The position numbers and the translations under genes are program-made. A stretch of 64,000 nucleotides of DNA from Trematomus loennbergii (lineage: Eukaryota > Chordata > Actinopteri > Perciformes > Nototheniidae). Of the stretch, positions 45,945 through 58,600 are shown piece after piece. The stretch is taken from the NCBI GenBank assembly GCA_012861695.1, contig JAAOOA010000002.1:30772873-30836872 (forward strand). Reading direction: 5' to 3'. Each line of letters starts with the position of its first letter. Position 1 is the stretch's first letter. The notes beneath the pieces were generated by a model. The model had not been told where the DNA came from. It was given only the letters and a program-made list of their open reading frames with translations, and did not search any database.

Positions 45945-48242
45945 GCGAAATATTAGCAAAATGTTGCATAGTGATGTCACTAGTCCGATGGAGGCGTTTC
46001 ATGCAGGGGGGGGAGTGTTTGGGAGAGAAACTCCCTCTGGAGGGAACACAGGGATTTAAGCCTTTGCTAAAGCACCCAGGAGGGGGCGCCCTGCTTTTCT
46101 ATGGACCTGCTGCCCTTCAGAAAGTGTGTTTGACTCTCTGATCTAACCCGTTTACCATGTTCACATTTTGCACCTTTTGGTTCAGTTTGGGTCAAAATGC
46201 GCCACGACAATATTTGGGTCTAGATAAAAATACAGAAATAGAAATATGTCTAAAATTCCCAACAATATAGGAAACATTATTGTTTGCAAATACTCTCTGT
46301 TCGATCACCACAATATCAGTAATTTTATTTTCTGCAAAATTGAATTACAAGATTATAGGCATGTGAGTAAAAGGCATAGCCTATTAGTTTACTGGCTTGG
46401 GGAGTAACAAATTACATGTAACTGAATAATTAGGGGGGAAAAAACAACCCCTGTGAGTAAAAATCTAAGGGGTCAGATTGTATTTCTTCTCTGTAAATTG
46501 TACTGTTCTGTAGGCTAATACTTCAAGTGTGAATCTATACGCCTACTGCCTGAATCTGCTTTATGGTTTTCACTTTCTTTGGTTCATTTGTTGAACCTAT
46601 ATGTTTGTAAAATAGTCTGTGTGAGCTTAACTGTATACTAAACTAAAACGGTAAACTTAGATTGTATTTCTGCTTTTTTAAACTGTAGTATGTGCTCATG
46701 TGTTTCATTGCATTTGATATTGAGGTAAAACAAAATACCTAGTATTTTTAAATACCTAAAAATAACTAGTTTTATAGTGATCAAATATACAGCAATGTTC
46801 AGAACAATTACTTATTTATTGTTACATAAAGATGAATGTATTCATGAATTAATATCACGTTATAAGCATAATATGTTACATAGTTTACGGCTGTCTTTTC
46901 ACACTTATATGGTCTTGACGTCCTCTACAGTGGACATACTGTAACATTTAAAATTACATTTAAAAAGTCTAAATTGCAAGATGTTTTTTTAACCCTAAAT
47001 AGGTAGGAAATAAAAAGAAAAAAAATTGGAAGACACTAGTACTTCACATAATAAAATACACAACGGCTGTAGCCTGAGATATGCTGTCGGTGCGTAGGTG
47101 CGTGTGTGTGCATGTGACAGGTCTCAGTTGGTTGGTTTCCCCTGCTTACTGTTAGTAAATAAAACGTTTGGCCCGTAATTACGTTTTCCCCTTTGTAGCG
47201 ACCAGAGAGAGGTGAGGGAAATATATCCAGTCTCTGATAGTATCACGTTATTATGAATGCTTTGATACTCGTTTGATTCTGAAATCATATATATATATCC
47301 AAATCTGCAGCCTGTTGTTGTCTCATTATACCACATTGTAAATGAATTGAAAGTAAATATATACATTTTCGTGAACATAGTTATGCCCATCAGACTGACT
47401 GCTGCTGTGCCTCTTTTCATCTTTAACCTGTTAACCCCTGAGCCTGTTTTTCAGGTCTCAGGCTCGAAAATGACATTCCCAGAACAAATGACTCTAACTT
47501 CACTTCTAAAAGGGGTAAATTAATAATAATTTTCTCAAAGCAATGATAAACCTGTGAGTTGGATGTAGAAAAGTCAGAAACAATATAGATTTTTTTATTT
47601 GAAAGTAAATTCAGATTGAACATAGTAAAAAAAATGGTATTATACTGTCTGTCCAAAAAAAAACATTACATTGAAAACCACCCTTGAATGATGGGATAGT
47701 AGACTAAAAGCTTTAGGAATCCAAACTATAACATAATAAGTACCCTGTATCAAGATGTATGCAAAACAAGTGATATTTGACCTTTTTAGAGAGGTTTAGC
47801 AAAAGAAAAACACTTCTGGGATCATTTGGGTAGATTTTCCATATCTCTGGCCCCCCTCGAATCGAGGAGAAGTTCCTAAAATTCATCTAAACATTCCCCC
47901 TTGGTGAATGAGTGATGCGTAGCCAGAATGCCCCAAACCGGAAGCTGTCACTCTAGTAGCTACTGTATCATAGCAGCTATATATGAAAACTCCATTATTG
48001 ACATAAAAATGGAATGATGGATTATCAGTAATCATTTCAAAGTGACACAGACACATTGGATTAACCTTCAGCAGTGCTTTTATCGTTTTCATGCCATTGA
48101 ACACAACTTTTGATCAGAAACAGCAAAAGGTCAGACATTTCTCCCATGTTTGCTCCGTAAAGCTACGTGGTGTGATGTCTGGGTTTGCTTCCAATGCCGC
48201 GAGTTTTGATCGCTCAGTGATGATACTAATACCCCTATTTCA

Positions 48243-49330
48243 TTTTTTTCATTTAATCGTTTATTTGAACCGGGACAGTGCACATTAATGAACATTTTAA
48301 ACAAAATAATGCTTTTAAATGTAAATGAGCCGGATTTTAGCTTTGAGCTAGTTTCCATCCGTAGTCCCGTCACATACAACATTTATGAACATAACATTTA
48401 TATACATGGCAAACAGAAATACATGATATGCAGAAAGAGCATGAGCAGCATACAAGCATTTACCACAAGGCAGTGCAATGTAGCAGCTACGATATGTAAA
48501 GTGCAGGAGGAGATAAAAGAGCTACATAAAGTGCAAAAAAAGAGCTACATAAAGTGCAAGAGGAGATACCCCTGTGTTATTTGAGCGGTGATTGCACGTC
48601 TGTTTGTTTCTCAACCATTCTTTGAGTTGACCTTTAAAACTATTGAGAGTGGGACAATCCCGTATCTCAGTTGGGAGGCTATTCCAGAATGAGCTGCCTT
48701 TAATGGAGAGGACATTTTGTCCAAAAGTGGTCCGTCTACGGTGGACTTCACAGTCTCCTCTGGTTTCTGACCTAGTGCAGCATCCAGTGTCTCTTTGTGG
48801 ATGAATTCCCCTAAGGGAGGGGGGGGAGCCAGTCCATGTAAACATTTATAAAAAAAACACATACTTTTAAAAGACTTAAAATGGTCAAAACTCAAGAAAT
48901 TGTGTTTCTCAAGGATGGTACAGTGGTGGTATGAATAAGGCTTTCTGTCAAACACCTTGATAGCTCTCTTGTACAGCTGTTCTATTGGTTTCAGGTTTGT
49001 GGCACAAGCAAACGACCAGTTTGTAAAACAGTATTCAATTTGGGATAGAATCATACAGTGGAGGTATGACTTTGCAGCATTGACAGTTAAGAAGGGTCTA
49101 ATTTGTTTAACATTTTGCAAGTTGAATTTAACGGTATTGGATACTTTCTTGATATGTTTCATAAAAGTCAAGTTTGAGTCCAGTATGACTCCAAGATACT
49201 TGAAGTGGGGGACTAGTTCTAATTCTGCTCCGTTTAAAAACACGTTGGATCCTTCCATTTTGACTGGTCGTTTACTGAACATCATGCATACTGTTTTTTT
49301 TGCATTTAACTGTAAGCAAATGTTGTTCAG
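48243..49330 (-). mobile_element. non-LTR LINE fragment (reverse transcriptase end)
   Basis: The - strand frame 49285-48611 encodes VFLNGAELELVPHFKYLGVI, LDSNLTFMKHIKKVSNTVKF and CMILSQIEYCFTNWSFACAT. A shifted frame follows, ending TFGQNVLSIKGSSFWNSLPT. This is the C-terminal third of a LINE ORF2, 5'-truncated, nested in the TTAA element. Confidence 0.8.
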
Positions 49331-49534
49331 TTGTATAATCAGTGGAATCTCAGCTTGCTAGCTAATATATTGTTTGTGCAGATCCGATAACTAATAAAGT
49401 ATTTCTACGGTGAGTTCTGTGCTAAGTGCGTTCAGGGCTCATTTAGACGATTCTTGTGAGACTTGTGTTTTGTTTCGGAAAGAATGGTTTGGATTGTCAG
49501 TTAGCTGAGTTCCTTCCTGTTAAGTGGGTATGAC

Positions 49535-49890
49535 ACATTAAAGGTGGGGTAGGTAATTTTGGAGAAACCAGCTCGAGTGTGCTAGAATTTGAAAATACAC
49601 AGCCGGAAAAAATCTCCCACTTCCTTACAGAGCCCCTCCTCCAACACACACGAACGCGCACATGACCAATGAGGGCACGAGATAAGTTTGTGCACAGATG
49701 GAAGGCTGACAGGCAGGTAGGCTAAAATGATTGGTCGTGCTTTTTACAGTACTACGGCTTCCACAGATGACATTTTTTTATGGATTTTTTGTCAAAGCAC
49801 TTAAGATATTCATTGCTATCGGGATGTTAAGAGCATTCCATGGAATATAACAAAAAGGGTATCTCAAACGTACCTACCCCACCTTTAATA
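49535..49890. mobile_element. short TIR repeat inside the TTAA element
   Basis: Left end ttaaaggtggggtaggtaat is mirrored by the right end, which reads cctacccca, then ccttt (about 49872-49886). About 350 bp, non-coding, of a common fish MITE shape. Confidence 0.7.
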
Positions 49891-50432
49891 GGTTGTTAAA
49901 TGTTAAGAAGCCCTGAGACACAGTTTCGTGAACAAAAAACAGGTTAATGGACGTCGCTTTAAAATGACCGCTCACAGGACAGGATTTCTAATTCTCTAAA
50001 CGCCTGTTATCGATTTCCCTCCTCGACTCCACCAATCGCATCCCCTTTGGGCGGGACTAAGACGCGAGGCGAGGAGTCGAGGAGGGGGAAAATGAGAAAT
50101 GAGAAAGGGATATTGACTGTATGGTGTATTACTCGGACTGTGTTTTGAAAAGTGTGGTTTGCATCAGGAGGTTGAAGTCCCACTCTGTCAGAATAAAAGT
50201 CAGCGAAATCAAAGTGAACTCGACAAATAGAACTCACAGTAGATCTACATACAGCTCTGGAGACCACTGCAGCATTTTCAGTGTCTCTGGTTTTACTATG
50301 TACTGTATAGGTATGTGTTTGAGTAAAATGATTTTAAAGACAAGCAGAAGTTAAATAGCTTTTTTATTAATTGCTAGAAAAATAAAAAGGAACCTTGACT
50401 AACACACAGTAGCTGCATTCAATATCCATTAA

Positions 50433-51598
50433 CCTGTTAAGCACCAAGCCTGTTTTTCATGTTTCAGGCTCGAAAATGACATGCCCAAAACAAATGACTA
50501 CAACTTAACTTCTAAAAGGGTTATATGAATAATTTATTTTATCAAAGCAAGGTTACATCTGTGAGTTGGATGTAGAAGTGTCAGAATCAATATAAATGTT
50601 TTTTATTTTAAAGAAAATTCAGATTTTACATAGTAAAAACTGTAAATTATAGTGTCCGTCCAAAAATTATTTTTTACAGATAGTGAAAACTACCCTTGGA
50701 TGATGGGTTAGTAGACTAAAAGCTTTAGGAATCCAAAGTACAACATATAATAAGTACCCTGTATCAAGATTGATGCAAAACAAGTGACATTTGACCTTTT
50801 TAGAGAGGTTTAGCCAAAACCACCCCACCTCTGAGGTGATTTGGGTGAAAATGTTTTTTTTTCTATATCTCTGGCCCCCCTTGCTCGATTTTGATGGTTG
50901 ACAACTCTTTCTGACCATTAGAGCCAATAGAATCGAAGGGGGAGGCCCACACACACACTCATTGTGAAGAGAAAAGGTGGGGGCTGCGCGCATGTAAATG
51001 TGCAGCAGAGTGGAGCTACATTCTAGCTCTGGCATTTGGAAACAAAAAAGCAGTTTTATTGCTTATGGATTATCAGAAATAATTTCAAAGAGGGCACAGA
51101 TACATTGGATGAACCTATGGATTAACTGCAGCATCGTTTTTTTATCGTTTTAATGCCATTGAAGACCAGTTTTGACCAAGGTAAGCCATGTTAGCGTTTC
51201 TAGCTACTTAGCTCCACATGTTATGATGTACGCTTTCGTTTATAGCGTCGCAAATGTTTTTCACTGAGTGTTGAGGAGGGCACCGTAGATTCAGTGTCTC
51301 CAGGACACCAAAAACGAGTGGTTGGCTGTGCATCTAGGATAAGTAATAAGGGAGTTAGAGTGAGTTTAAGTGCCGTTTTAGGTTACATTTTTTCGCTCGT
51401 GGCTAATTCAGAGGCTGAGTGCTAGCATTGTGGGGTTTTTTTGGAAAAAAAAATTAAAAAGATCAGTTAGCTGAGTTTCTTCCCGTTCCATGGATATAAA
51501 ACATTCATAGTTTTATTAAATATTAAGATTCCTTAGACGTTGTTTCCTGCAAATGACGCGTTTATCCGCCCGGTACCGGGGGGGCCGTGCGTAACAGG
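50433..51598. mobile_element. TTAA-type (piggyBac-like) element, full length
   Basis: 1166 bp between TTAA at 50429-50432 and 51599-51602. Termini are CCTGTTAAGC and GCGTAACAGG, inverted copies of each other. No transposase frame. It is the most complete member of the family seen at 11021, 30683 and 47427. Confidence 0.82.
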
Positions 51599-51749
51599 TT
51601 AAGAAGGTCTGAGACAACAAAATACACAGAAAGAAAAAAGAAAACATTCACCCTATTTTTGTATCAATTTGCCTGTAATCGATAAATAGGGGCCAGAGCC
51701 ACACTTTACTAAATGAAGTTAATTTGTTTACCTAGGTTAAGGAGCATCA

Positions 51750-52145
51750 CGCCTCCCTCAATCCTTACATCCCGTCATCCAGACATCCCTTCATCCCTTC
51801 ATCCCTCCCTTCCCTCATCCCAACATCCCTTCATCCCTCATCCCTACATCCCTTCATCCTTCATCCCAACATCCCTTCATCCCTCCCTTCCTTCATCCCT
51901 ATCCCTCCCTTCCCTCATCCCATCCCTTCATCCCTTCATCCCTTCATCCCTACATCCCTTCATCCTTCATCCCAACATCCCTTCATCCCTCCCTTCCCTC
52001 ATCCCAACATCCCTTCATCGCTCCCTTCCCTCATCCCAACATCCCTTCATCCCTCATCCCTACATCCCTTCACCCTCCCTTCCCTCATCCCAACATCCCT
52101 CATCCCTCCCTTCCCTCATGCCTTCATCCCTACATCCCAACATCC
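51750..52145. repeat. CATCCCTT low-complexity tract
   Basis: Irregular repetition of catccctt, catcccaac and ccctcccttc over 400 bp. The Ser/Pro/His-rich reading frame across it is an artefact. Confidence 0.93.
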
Positions 52146-52510
52146 TCTGCCTGTCAGCATTCATATTTAACTTGTGTATATTTTAAAATGTCTAATTCTA
52201 GGAATTGTCTGGGGGCCCGTAATCAGCCCGAGCAGATCCGGAGACGGAATCCCCACTCTGAGTCTCCCTCAGCACGTCCTCCCAGACCAGAATATCTCAT
52301 CACCCGCTCCATATCAATTAATTTGTTACTTCTTGCAATAAACCTACAAACATCACACTTTTTCGCCGTGGTCCCTTCTAGTGAATTATCCATTACACCT
52401 CATCTATCTGCCCCAGCTGTTATACAGTATGTATTATATCAAAAGTACAACTTACATCCCAGAATGTAGAATAGGTGATGAGAAATACATGGATACAATC
52501 GCAGATCTGC

Positions 52511-52690
52511 TTAAGTACAAATACTGTTCTCTATCTCTGCAGGGTCCAGGTATGAGTAGGGTAGTTCAAGATGTGAGTTTCTTGTTGTTATTGCTTCACT
52601 GAGGCACGACAATGCTGCTTGGAATTCCTTTATCATCTGCTTAGGCTCAGGCTCATCAAATCGTTCCTCTGGGTATGTTCCCAAGGGAAT
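52511..52690 (-). CDS. Lipoxygenase copy 2 last exon, altered C-terminus
   Basis: Same length as copy 1's last exon. It ends [17 protein letters not shown] and TAA instead of [17 protein letters not shown]. Three substitutions in the last three codons replace the terminal isoleucine by threonine. Confidence 0.9.
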   Translation of the reverse strand: MPLGTYPEERFDEPEPKQMIKEFQAALSCLSEAITTRNSHLELPYSYLDPAEIENSICT

Positions 52691-55600
52691 CTGCCAGAAG
52701 GATGAAATCAGGAAACAAAGTTTGTGGTAAAAAAAACATCAGGATAGGACATCCTTCTGTAAGTATTTATGACGCCAAACTTACATAGTCTGCGTATCTG
52801 TCTGAAAGCAACCAAGTCAATGCTGCAAATTGGACTGTATCGCCAACATTCGGGAGGGTCTCCAGGACCGGCTTCATGCTTGACCGCCCCTTGGTGGTTG
52901 GAGGAGGTTTGCGCAGAAGGAACGGCCGTTGGGGGCCCAGGAGTTGTAGTCATACTAAATGATGAAAAAAAACATTATAGAAAAAAAGGCAACATTTACT
53001 CCATTGTAATGCTCAGCTAATGTCCTGCAAACACAATGGTTATTGTAAAGGAAACGAAAGCAGTTGGCTGGTCTGCCAAACTTATACTTGATCAGTACAG
53101 ATGTAGCACCTAATTTAGGACAGTTTGAAACACGAGGGCTGTGGTCGGCACGGGGTCTGCCCTCGCTCAAGGGAAAACCTCCAGCTTGACTTGAGACCGC
53201 GCCCGTGATAAATAAATGTAATTATAAATTAATATAATTAATATTATATTGCCAGCTGCAATGGATCATTGATCCACCAGGGGGTGCAGTGGGGTTCCAC
53301 ACTGGAGCTCATGTGAAATAAAGTCTGATACTGTACGCTGGATGTACAGTATGTCTGGTACTACTGTATAGCAGATCTTTGTTAAGATCCAAATGTCACG
53401 GATAGGATCATACTCTGTGCTTAATAAGAGACATGTAATCATTTACAAAACATCACCATGTTGTTATTTAACAAAATAATGTTGTTTAGTCGAAAAAAAC
53501 GAACGGGAGGAAATGCAGCCCGGCTCTCGATTTTTAATCCTAATTTAATCATCATCTTCACCACGATAATTTCTGTTTATGTTTGCCGAATTGACATGAA
53601 ATTACTGACAAATATGAATATACTGTATTCAACATCATTAAAACGTTATTAACGTGCCTAAACTCAGTAATTCACTAAAAATATTTATATTTTAATGAAG
53701 CCTCGTCAGGCAGATCAGGATCCCGACGGGTGTTATTTTCCCCATAATGACCAAGTCGCTGCAAATTATCCCGCTTATTACATGGCCACATTCTCAACAA
53801 AGTAACGACATGACTCCCAATATTAATTGAAATGCTTTTATGGATTTAGAAAATGTTTTTATTGATTTAAAAAATAGTTGTATGTATTGATGTAAATTGA
53901 CATGCATCCGCTAAGAAAAATAGTCACTAGACACTTGATACAGTGGCTTTTGGCAAAGCAGAAAAAGAACACTCAAACCGAGAGATGAGTTATTGTTATT
54001 ACAACGTGACTTCAATATTATTTAACAACTCTTTTTATTGGGTTCTTTTATTTGGGGTTAAGTACATTGTCAGAATAAGTGAGAAATGGATTTAACTTCT
54101 TTAGACAGCTATCATACATACTGAAGAAATATTGACTGTGAATGTATGGCATTCATAATTGATATCTAATTACATTAACTGTGAATGTCCTTCATTTTAT
54201 TTAAAATAAAATAAAATAACAAAAGATTTTTGTATGGATATTTGAGACGTTTATGCTTCCCGGACTGCAAGCCAGCAACATGTGCTTTTCTGCTGCTCAA
54301 TAAAGTTACCTTTTGCACCTTCGATGCACCGCCTCCGACTCCTATCTCTCGGCACTACAATACTATTGTTAATAGTTCATTCTTATCTAAAAACAGCGGG
54401 ACGATAGCTCATATATGAGCGCAGTAATGGTTGGTATCTAATTACTTATTTAGAATGGTGATATACACAGTGATAGATGTTAAGGACTAACGTTTATAAT
54501 AAATAGCCTAGTATTTATCCATATTCATCATAATATTTATATATTCAACAACCATTTTTAATGTAAAAGGCTCATAAAATAAAACACAACACTGTCATTG
54601 CAAGTGACACTCAGTTAGTTGACTTTTATGTTCAACTGCTAAATTCGTTACTGATAAAAAAGGGCTTCTACCTAATTACCTTAAATAAACTCACTAATTA
54701 ATGAAAACAGTTCAATACGCATTATTCTTATTCTTATCATTCTTTATGAGCGCAGAAATAGTCTTCAAATCAGACCTGTTTTTGATTGTAAAGGTAAAAG
54801 TATGAGCATAACAAATAAAGAAGTGTAATGTAAACATTTACATTATTATTAGGATTATTTAATATATAAAGACTATATATTATTGAATTACAAGATTAGA
54901 TATACTTTATTTGATCTAAAATATTGATGTGTTCAAATGCTCTTCAAAACACAACTGAAAGTCCATGAAAAGTTGTCTTTCTGTATTTGTGAATGAAGCG
55001 CCATCTCCTGGTTAAATCCTGAAATTGAAAATCTGGCAATGCCCTCTTGGAAAATAGTGGGAGGCTTAACATTCCCAGACGCTGGTTTTAGGCAGGTCTT
55101 AGGCAGGAAGCTGTAAGCTGGAGTCCTATCTGGAGTGCTACATCTGTACATTTTCTAATGCCCCAACTCTTTACCTGCCCACTGTTTACGGCAGCATGTT
55201 GAACCGTCGTTGTGAAGATCACCATGGTTGTGAACTTGACCACTTCCTCGACAGTATGAAAGGCTGCTGGAAACCCTGTTGGCAGCACAATATGTTCATA
55301 ACCACATAATGGGTTTATATTGTATCACTATGTGCATTCAAATATACTATTATAATATGTCTTATATTTACAAATGACTTCAGAATATGGACAAATACCT
55401 GAGCTTTGTTTCCTAAGAAGCCATGTGTGAAGACCTCACTGATCCAGTCCTGCGCTCAGTGTCTCTATGCACCTCACAGTCTGAGGGATAATAGTGCTCC
55501 ACTACTGCCTTCACAAAGCTGGTAAACACAAACAGTTGTAGTTTTAATAATATGAGTGCCTGAGAAAGTCTCTAATGGTGTTTGTACAATGAATCACTGT

Positions 55601-58600
55601 GGACAGTCACAATATTTATGAATAGGTAAAACCTTTGGATGATGTTCCACAGCTTCAGGCCATCATCTCTGTAGTAAAAGTTGGGGATAGACTCCAGTCC
55701 TCGTGCAGCGATGTTCTCCGGCAGACAGAGAGAGCTGTAGGTCATTTCAGAGAGATCCCTTCTCATGAGCTCATTAGTCCATCAATCCAAGTGAACTCTA
55801 ACAAATCAAAAATACACATATACCATCAGACACGTTTATTGACATCAAATTAGAAACCATCCAAAACGGCCTAATCTAAGCTGCAAGGTAGTATGCATTT
55901 ATTTGATTTATAATTGTAATAAATATATCAATTTTAAAAAGCCTTACATTAGTGAGAGCCCCATCAGGTCCTAATGTACGGGCTCTAATGTTTATATGAA
56001 GAGTGTGCCGGAAGTGGGGAAACAGCAGCTGAACAGACAGAGGAAACATATAAAAGTCCAAGTAAGATGCTTGATTCAGCAGACAGAACATCATCAGTGT
56101 AACTGAAGAAACCTATAAGCAAACACAACTGAAATCAATTACAATTTTTGTATTAAAAGTTTGACTCTTCAATACATACAAAAATAATGGTTCATAAAAC
56201 CATATCCACAGACGATCTATGAAAAGTAAGTAACCAAAAAAACAGTGAATGACAAATAACAAAACGATCTTCAAGTACAATCAAAGATACAAAAACAGTG
56301 AGACACACATGTAATACACACATGAAAGTTGTGTTTCATGCTTCAAAAGATGTGTTTTAGATGTGTGCAACATCTTCACGGATACCTCTCACCCCAGCCA
56401 CAACCTGTTTGCACTTCTGGCCTCTGGCAAGCGTTTCAAAAGGCCTTTCTTAGAGTACTGTAGTTTCCTTTGGAATTCACATGTTGTGTTACGTTAATCT
56501 CAGCATAGTCACATACTTTGCATTCAACCTCGCAAAGTAATGGGGTTTAATCAAGGAAACTTGTTTGCAAGCATTCCTCTTTTTATTTTGAAAATGTCCT
56601 GTCTCAGCTTCTATCAACCATCTCTATTATAGACATAATATACCTGAAAATCAATCAATACAAATTATAAGCATTATTTCAGAACAAGGGAATACAAAAA
56701 ACCTGCACTACCTCTGTTGTGTGGAGTACTTATACCTTGTATTGGGTGAATCACAGGGAAGCTGCGGAGAGCTGCAAGAGCGAAAACCTCTGCCAGAAAG
56801 TGAGTTCTCATGAGGTGATGGACTGATTCGTGATCCATGCAATCTGCATTTTTAATGAACATCTTGGCTAGCAGCCAGTCAGCTTCTGGATCACTGGGCA
56901 GGAAGATGGGGTTCTTCTCAGATGGTTGTTGATTCACTGGAAATTGATAAGAAATTGATTACTAACTCTCCCTTTACGATACCTCAAAGATGGTTTTCCA
57001 TAGACTGACCATGGTAAAGACCCATAACATTACATGCTGGCTTTTAAATGATTTTACAGTACCTGTATTGCAATTGGCATCAGTTTGTTTTCTGGGTTCA
57101 CGTTGAGCAAACAGAGACCAGCAGTCACGTGCAGAGGTTCACCATTATAGGCTGCAGGGGGAATTCCATCCATCTTCTTCTGGTCATAAGAATCAAATCG
57201 TTCCTCTGGGTATGTTCCCAAGGGAATCTGTCAGAAGGATGAAATCAGGAAACAAAGTTTGTGGTAAAAAAACATCAGGATAGGACATCCTTCTGTAAGT
57301 ATTTATGACGCCAAACTTACATAGTCTGCGTATCTGTCTGAAAGCAACCAAGTCAATGCTGCAAATTGGACTGTATCGCCAACATTCGGGAGGGTCTCCA
57401 GGACCGGCTTCATGCTTGACCGCCCCTTGGTGGTTGGAGGAGGTTTGCGCAGAAGGAACGGCCGTTGGGGGCCCAGGAGTGTAGTCATACTAAATGATGA
57501 AAAAAAACATTATAGAAAAAAGGCAACATTTACTCCATTGTAATGCTCAGCTAATGTCCTGCAAACACAATGGTTATTGTAAAGGAAACGAAAGCAGTTG
57601 GCTGGTCTGCCAAACTTATACTTGATCAGTACAGATGTAGCACCTAATTTAGGACAGTTTGAAACACGAGGGCTGTGGTCGGCACGGGGTCTGCCCTCGC
57701 TCAAGGGAAAACCTCCAGCTTGACTTGAGACCGCGCCCGTGATAAATAAATGTAATTATAAATTAATATAATTAATATTATATTGCCAGCTGCAATGGAT
57801 CATTGATCCACCAGGGGGTGCAGTGGGGTTCCACACTGGAGCTCATGTGAAATAAAGTCTGATACTGTACGCTGGATGTACAGTATGTCTGGTACTACTG
57901 TATAGCAGATCTTTGTTAAGATCCAAATGTCACGGATAGGATCATACTCTGTGCTTAATAAGAGACATGTAATCATTTACAAAACATCACCATGTTGTTA
58001 TTTAACAAAATAATGTTGTTTAGTCGAAAAAAACGAACGGGAGGAAATGCAGCCCGGCTCTCGATTTTTAATCCTAATTTAATCATCATCTTCACCACGA
58101 TAATTTCTGTTTATGTTTGCCGAATTGACATGAAATTACTGACAAATATGAATATACTGTATTCAACATCATTAAAACGTTATTAACGTGCCTAAACTCA
58201 GTAATTCACTAAAAATATTTATATTTTAATGAAGCCTCGTCAGGCAGATCAGGATCCCGACGGGTGTTATTTTCCCCATAATGACCAAGTCGCTGCAAAT
58301 TATCCCGCTTATTACATGGCCACATTCTCAACAAAGTAACGACATGACTCCCAATATTAATTGAAATGCTTTTATGGATTTAGAAAATGTTTTTATTGAT
58401 TTAAAAAATAGTTGTATGTATTGATGTAAATTGACATGCATCCGCTAAGAAAAATAGTCACTAGACACTTGATACAGTGGCTTTTGGCAAAGCAGAAAAA
58501 GAACACTCAAACCGAGAGATGAGTTATTGTTATTACAACGTGACTTCAATATTATTTAACAACTCTTTTTATTGGGTTCTTTTATTTGGGGTTAAGTACA

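Larger units (their letters stand above)
47427..49943. mobile_element. TTAA-type element with nested LINE
   Basis: TTAA flanks lie at 47423-47426 and 49944-49947. It starts CCTGTTAACCCCTGAGCC and ends AAAAACAGG. Copy 1 has the empty site with one TTAA (about 10474). The interior was invaded by a - strand LINE (48243-49330). Confidence 0.85.
52640..57189. repeat. internal tandem duplication, first copy
   Basis: Spans from within lipoxygenase exon 14 to within exon 7. It matches 57190-62030 at very high identity, apart from a 340-bp segment (59301-59641) only in the second copy and a short (ttctta) stretch at 54725-54745 only in the first. Confidence 0.93.

Noticed and set aside
51713..52186. 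157-codon Ser/Pro/His-rich frame
   Set aside because: It is a read-through of the CATCCCTT low-complexity tract.
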